A DNA stretch of 32,726 nt from Rhodothermaceae bacterium (GTDB lineage Bacteria > Bacteroidota > Rhodothermia > Rhodothermales > JAHQVL01), in contig JAHQVL010000032.1 of NCBI GenBank assembly GCA_019634345.1, positions 1 through 32,726 on the forward strand, in the 5' to 3' direction. Shown here piece by piece: positions 30,374 through 32,726 of this stretch. The position numbers and the translations under genes were made by a program. Below the pieces are notes generated by a model. It was not told the origin of the DNA and did not search any database. It saw only the letters and a list, made by a program, of their open reading frames with translations. The first letter of the stretch is position 1, and every line of letters begins with the position of its first letter.

Positions 30374-32726
30374 TTAATTCTGTACTTCAGGCTCTTGGCC
30401 GGAGACGGGGGATTCGATATTCTTTTCTGGGAGTTGCTTCTGGCCGTTTTTCTTGGCCCGGATCGAAATCGATTTTTCAGTTACCTGTTGTCTCTGAGAA
30501 ATCTTGAAGATCTCTGCTCGAATAGATTGAGCCAGTTCTTTTACGAAGGGTTGTACCAACATGCCTGCTGGATACACAGAAAGGATGTGCCTGTCCACCT
30601 CCTGGGCTAAATCCTGCCAGTCCATACCTGGATGAGTATGGCTTTTATACTCTTTCATCGGGAGGAAATTGATAATGCGGCCAGGGTACTTTGTTGGCTT
30701 GTAGTTCTCTGAAGCCTCATCGTTCATACGCCATACTTCTGCAAGAGCCCGTGTATTTGCATCTGCCGCTTCTTTTGGAATCAACTTCTGAGGTTTGAGG
30801 CGTGTGGAGAACCGTCCACTCCACACTTTTCTGCGCCGCTTCAACTCAGCCCATTTCTCTTTGAAGAATAACTTGCGCTCTTGACGCGGCAACAAGAAAT
30901 AATTTCGGATATGGAATTCAATTTGTTGAATTTTATTTTGAAGCTTTGAGAAGAACGTAGGAGCGGGCTCCTTTACCCAGTTATACGTTTCCAGCATGGC
31001 CACCAGCTCTACTTCCTCGCCCTGGTTAACCAGTTGCTGTGCAATTTCAAACGCAAGTGTACCACCCATGCAATACCCCAACAAAAGGTAAGGGCCCTGG
31101 GGATACGTTTCTCGAATGGCTTTAACGTACACGGCAGCCATGTCCTCAATACGCCCCAGTATAGGTCGCAACCCGTCCATGCCCTGAGATTGCAAGCCGT
31201 AGACGGTTTGTTGTGGCCCCAGTTGAACGGCGAGGTCCCGATAGAGGAGTACATTACCGCCTGCTCCGTGAATACAGAAGAGGGGAATGGATTTTCTACC
31301 TGGCTGAATGATGACGAGAGGAGACCAATCTTTCTGATCCTTGTTACGGATTCGGTTCGCCAGCGAAGCAATGGTCGGCGCCTCCAACAAGACGGCAAGA
31401 GGGAGTTCAAACGAACTGATGTATTTCTGAATTTCAGCAAACATATTCACGGCCATTAGTGAATGCCCGCCGATATCAAAAAAGTTATCGTGTATGCTAA
31501 TATTCTGTTTGCCTAGAAGGCGCTCCCAAATACGCGTTAGAATCTCTTCGATATCATCCGCAGGAGCTGCGAATGGTTTTTGAACTGAATGATTCTCGCT
31601 GGTCGCTACAGCTTTGCTTTTCTCAGACAAAGGCGGTTGTAGTGCCGTAGTCTTGTGCGAGGCGGAAGATCCATTCGTATGTATGGTGTGAGGCAGATCT
31701 TCGTTCTGAGAGGGCTCTGGCGGTAACAGAGGCATCTCGTAAGAGGGAAGCTCTCCGAGAGAGATTTCTGGAGCATCTGCAGAGCGAGAAAGGATGTCTA
31801 CATAATTGTCAAGAATAGACTCGACCTGTTCACTGGAGAACAGTTGAGACTTGTATTCAATACTCAGGACAATATCTTCCCCATGTTGCTCTACAAAAAG
31901 AGCCAGGTCAAAATCGGCTCCCGGGCTCGGAAGGTTGATAGATTCAACCTCGATATTTGGCAATTCAAAACTACTACCCGTACCGTTCTGAAACGTGAAG
32001 AATGCACGGGTTAAGGGCGTCTTGCTTAGCGTAGGAAGTCCAGCAACCAGTTCAAAGGGTAATTCCTGATGGTCACTGACGGTCATTGTATAGTCTGAGA
32101 TTTCCTGCGCCAGTTCAGTGAATGCATGGTCCAACGTAGGTTGAGCCCTTAATATCAGGATATTGTTGAAGTACCCAATGAGTGATTCAACTTCAAGCTT
32201 CCTGCGTCCAAGTACTGGAGCACAGACCAATATATCTTGCTGGCCCGTATACCTGAAGAGAAGGGCCTTGTATGCCGCAAGAAATAGGGCAAAAGGAGTC
32301 AACTTGTGGTTGAGGCTGACTTCTTTAAGCTTTTCCGTAACAGGGTCGGGTAATACTTGAGACGTACTGCTGCCCTCGATAGAATGCCGAGAAATTGGAC
32401 GTTTGTCATTGGGCAATACAGTTGCTTTCGGTTGGGTTTCAAAGATAGATTCCCAAAACGCACGCTGTTTTTCGGCTTCAGGTCCGGCCAGCCATTGCTC
32501 CTGCCAAAGTGCAAAGTCAGAATAATCGATCTCCAATTCAGGCAAGGCTGGAGTCTGATTGTTGAGCATGCTCTTATACCAGACCGAGATCTCATTAAAG
32601 TAGAGTTCGAACGACCATGCATCGCCCGCGATGTGATGGATAGAGACGACTAAAATATGATCGTTCGGTGCCAGGCGAATAATCGTATTTCGAATTAACG
32701 GCCCTTGCTCAAGATTAAACGGTTGC
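30374..32726 (-). CDS. non-ribosomal peptide synthetase C-terminal part (C - carrier - TE), partial
   Basis: The frame is open to the right edge, 52 codons past the ATG at 32569, so that ATG is internal and the N-terminus is missing. Upstream of it lies the condensation motif HHIAGDAWS (usual HHxxxDG, here DA). Numbering from the 32569 ATG, DYSDFALWQEQWL (15-27) and a GRRKLEVESLIGYFNN segment (121-136) belong to the condensation domain. The carrier domain has its phosphopantetheine Ser370 in DIGGHSLMA. No adenylation domain lies between them. The thioesterase (about 415-690) starts PLFCIHGAGG; its nucleophile elbow is GYCMGG, with Cys500 instead of Ser. The Asp position is Glu527 (MLETYN) and the His position is Pro667 (SVYPAGML). 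A basic tail follows. Confidence 0.85.
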   Translation of the reverse strand, partial: QPFNLEQGPLIRNTIIRLAPNDHILVVSIHHIAGDAWSFELYFNEISVWYKSMLNNQTPALPELEIDYSDFALWQEQWLAGPEAEKQRAFWESIFETQPKATVLPNDKRPISRHSIEGSSTSQVLPDPVTEKLKEVSLNHKLTPFALFLAAYKALLFRYTGQQDILVCAPVLGRRKLEVESLIGYFNNILILRAQPTLDHAFTELAQEISDYTMTVSDHQELPFELVAGLPTLSKTPLTRAFFTFQNGTGSSFELPNIEVESINLPSPGADFDLALFVEQHGEDIVLSIEYKSQLFSSEQVESILDNYVDILSRSADAPEISLGELPSYEMPLLPPEPSQNEDLPHTIHTNGSSASHKTTALQPPLSEKSKAVATSENHSVQKPFAAPADDIEEILTRIWERLLGKQNISIHDNFFDIGGHSLMAVNMFAEIQKYISSFELPLAVLLEAPTIASLANRIRNKDQKDWSPLVIIQPGRKSIPLFCIHGAGGNVLLYRDLAVQLGPQQTVYGLQSQGMDGLRPILGRIEDMAAVYVKAIRETYPQGPYLLLGYCMGGTLAFEIAQQLVNQGEEVELVAMLETYNWVKEPAPTFFSKLQNKIQQIEFHIRNYFLLPRQERKLFFKEKWAELKRRRKVWSGRFSTRLKPQKLIPKEAADANTRALAEVWRMNDEASENYKPTKYPGRIINFLPMKEYKSHTHPGMDWQDLAQEVDRHILSVYPAGMLVQPFVKELAQSIRAEIFKISQRQQVTEKSISIRAKKNGQKQLPEKNIESPVSGQEPEVQN

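Noticed and set aside
32299-32653. Frames on both strands near the right edge
   Set aside because: They are shadows of the condensation domain, which is identified by HHIAGDAWS and the DFALWQEQWL segment.

Overview
The window reads as a chromosomal segment of a heterotrophic bacterium, most likely from the Bacteroidota/Rhodothermota/Balneolota side of the FCB group. The reasons are a GWxTD-domain protein, a VCBS-repeat lipoprotein, a Tat-exported subunit 3 paired with a GMC oxidoreductase, and many starts without a clear Shine-Dalgarno sequence. This placement is an inference from gene content. I saw no rRNA, tRNA, CRISPR array, transposase or phage gene.

Left part (1-13062). A 5'-complete, 3'-truncated FAD oxidoreductase and a cupin lie on the minus strand, divergent from a secreted GWxTD protein. 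Next come an orphan two-TM protein, an AT-rich gap and an HTH regulator with a C-terminal sensor-like domain. A tight minus-strand operon (10136 to 6230) encodes a VCBS lipoprotein, an N-acetylneuraminate-lyase-type aldolase, an N-acylglucosamine 2-epimerase and a small Cys-pair protein. A plus-strand envelope-stress block follows: two-domain Spy/CpxP-like lipoprotein, ECF sigma factor, membrane anti-sigma-like protein and a second Spy-like protein.

Middle (13197-24657). A four-gene minus-strand run holds a GMC oxidoreductase with a CxxCxxCxxxC motif, its Tat-exported partner, an Lgt-like membrane protein and a trypsin-fold protease with a polyglycine insert. After an unknown protein with QHEE repeats, a three-gene sugar operon (HPS/KGPDC-family enzyme, zinc dehydrogenase, TIM-barrel isomerase) diverges from nagB plus a ROK kinase. 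The divergent gap contains a promoter-like sequence, palindromes and a terminator-like hairpin. NanA-type lyase, epimerase, ROK kinase and NagB together cover most of the route from sialic acid to fructose-6-phosphate. The deacetylase (NagA) and a transporter are not in the window.

Right part (24681-32726). After a small basic orphan gene and an AT-rich gap comes a plus-strand glycan operon: O-antigen-ligase-like protein, GT2, flippase, GT4. Convergent to it is the C-terminal part of a non-ribosomal peptide synthetase (condensation, carrier, thioesterase) that runs off the right edge. Its thioesterase has Cys in place of the nucleophilic Ser, and Glu and Pro where Asp and His are expected.

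The features I would follow up first are the unusual thioesterase, the GMC/Lgt-like/polyglycine-protease operon, the hairpin over the sigma-factor start, and the structured nagB leader.
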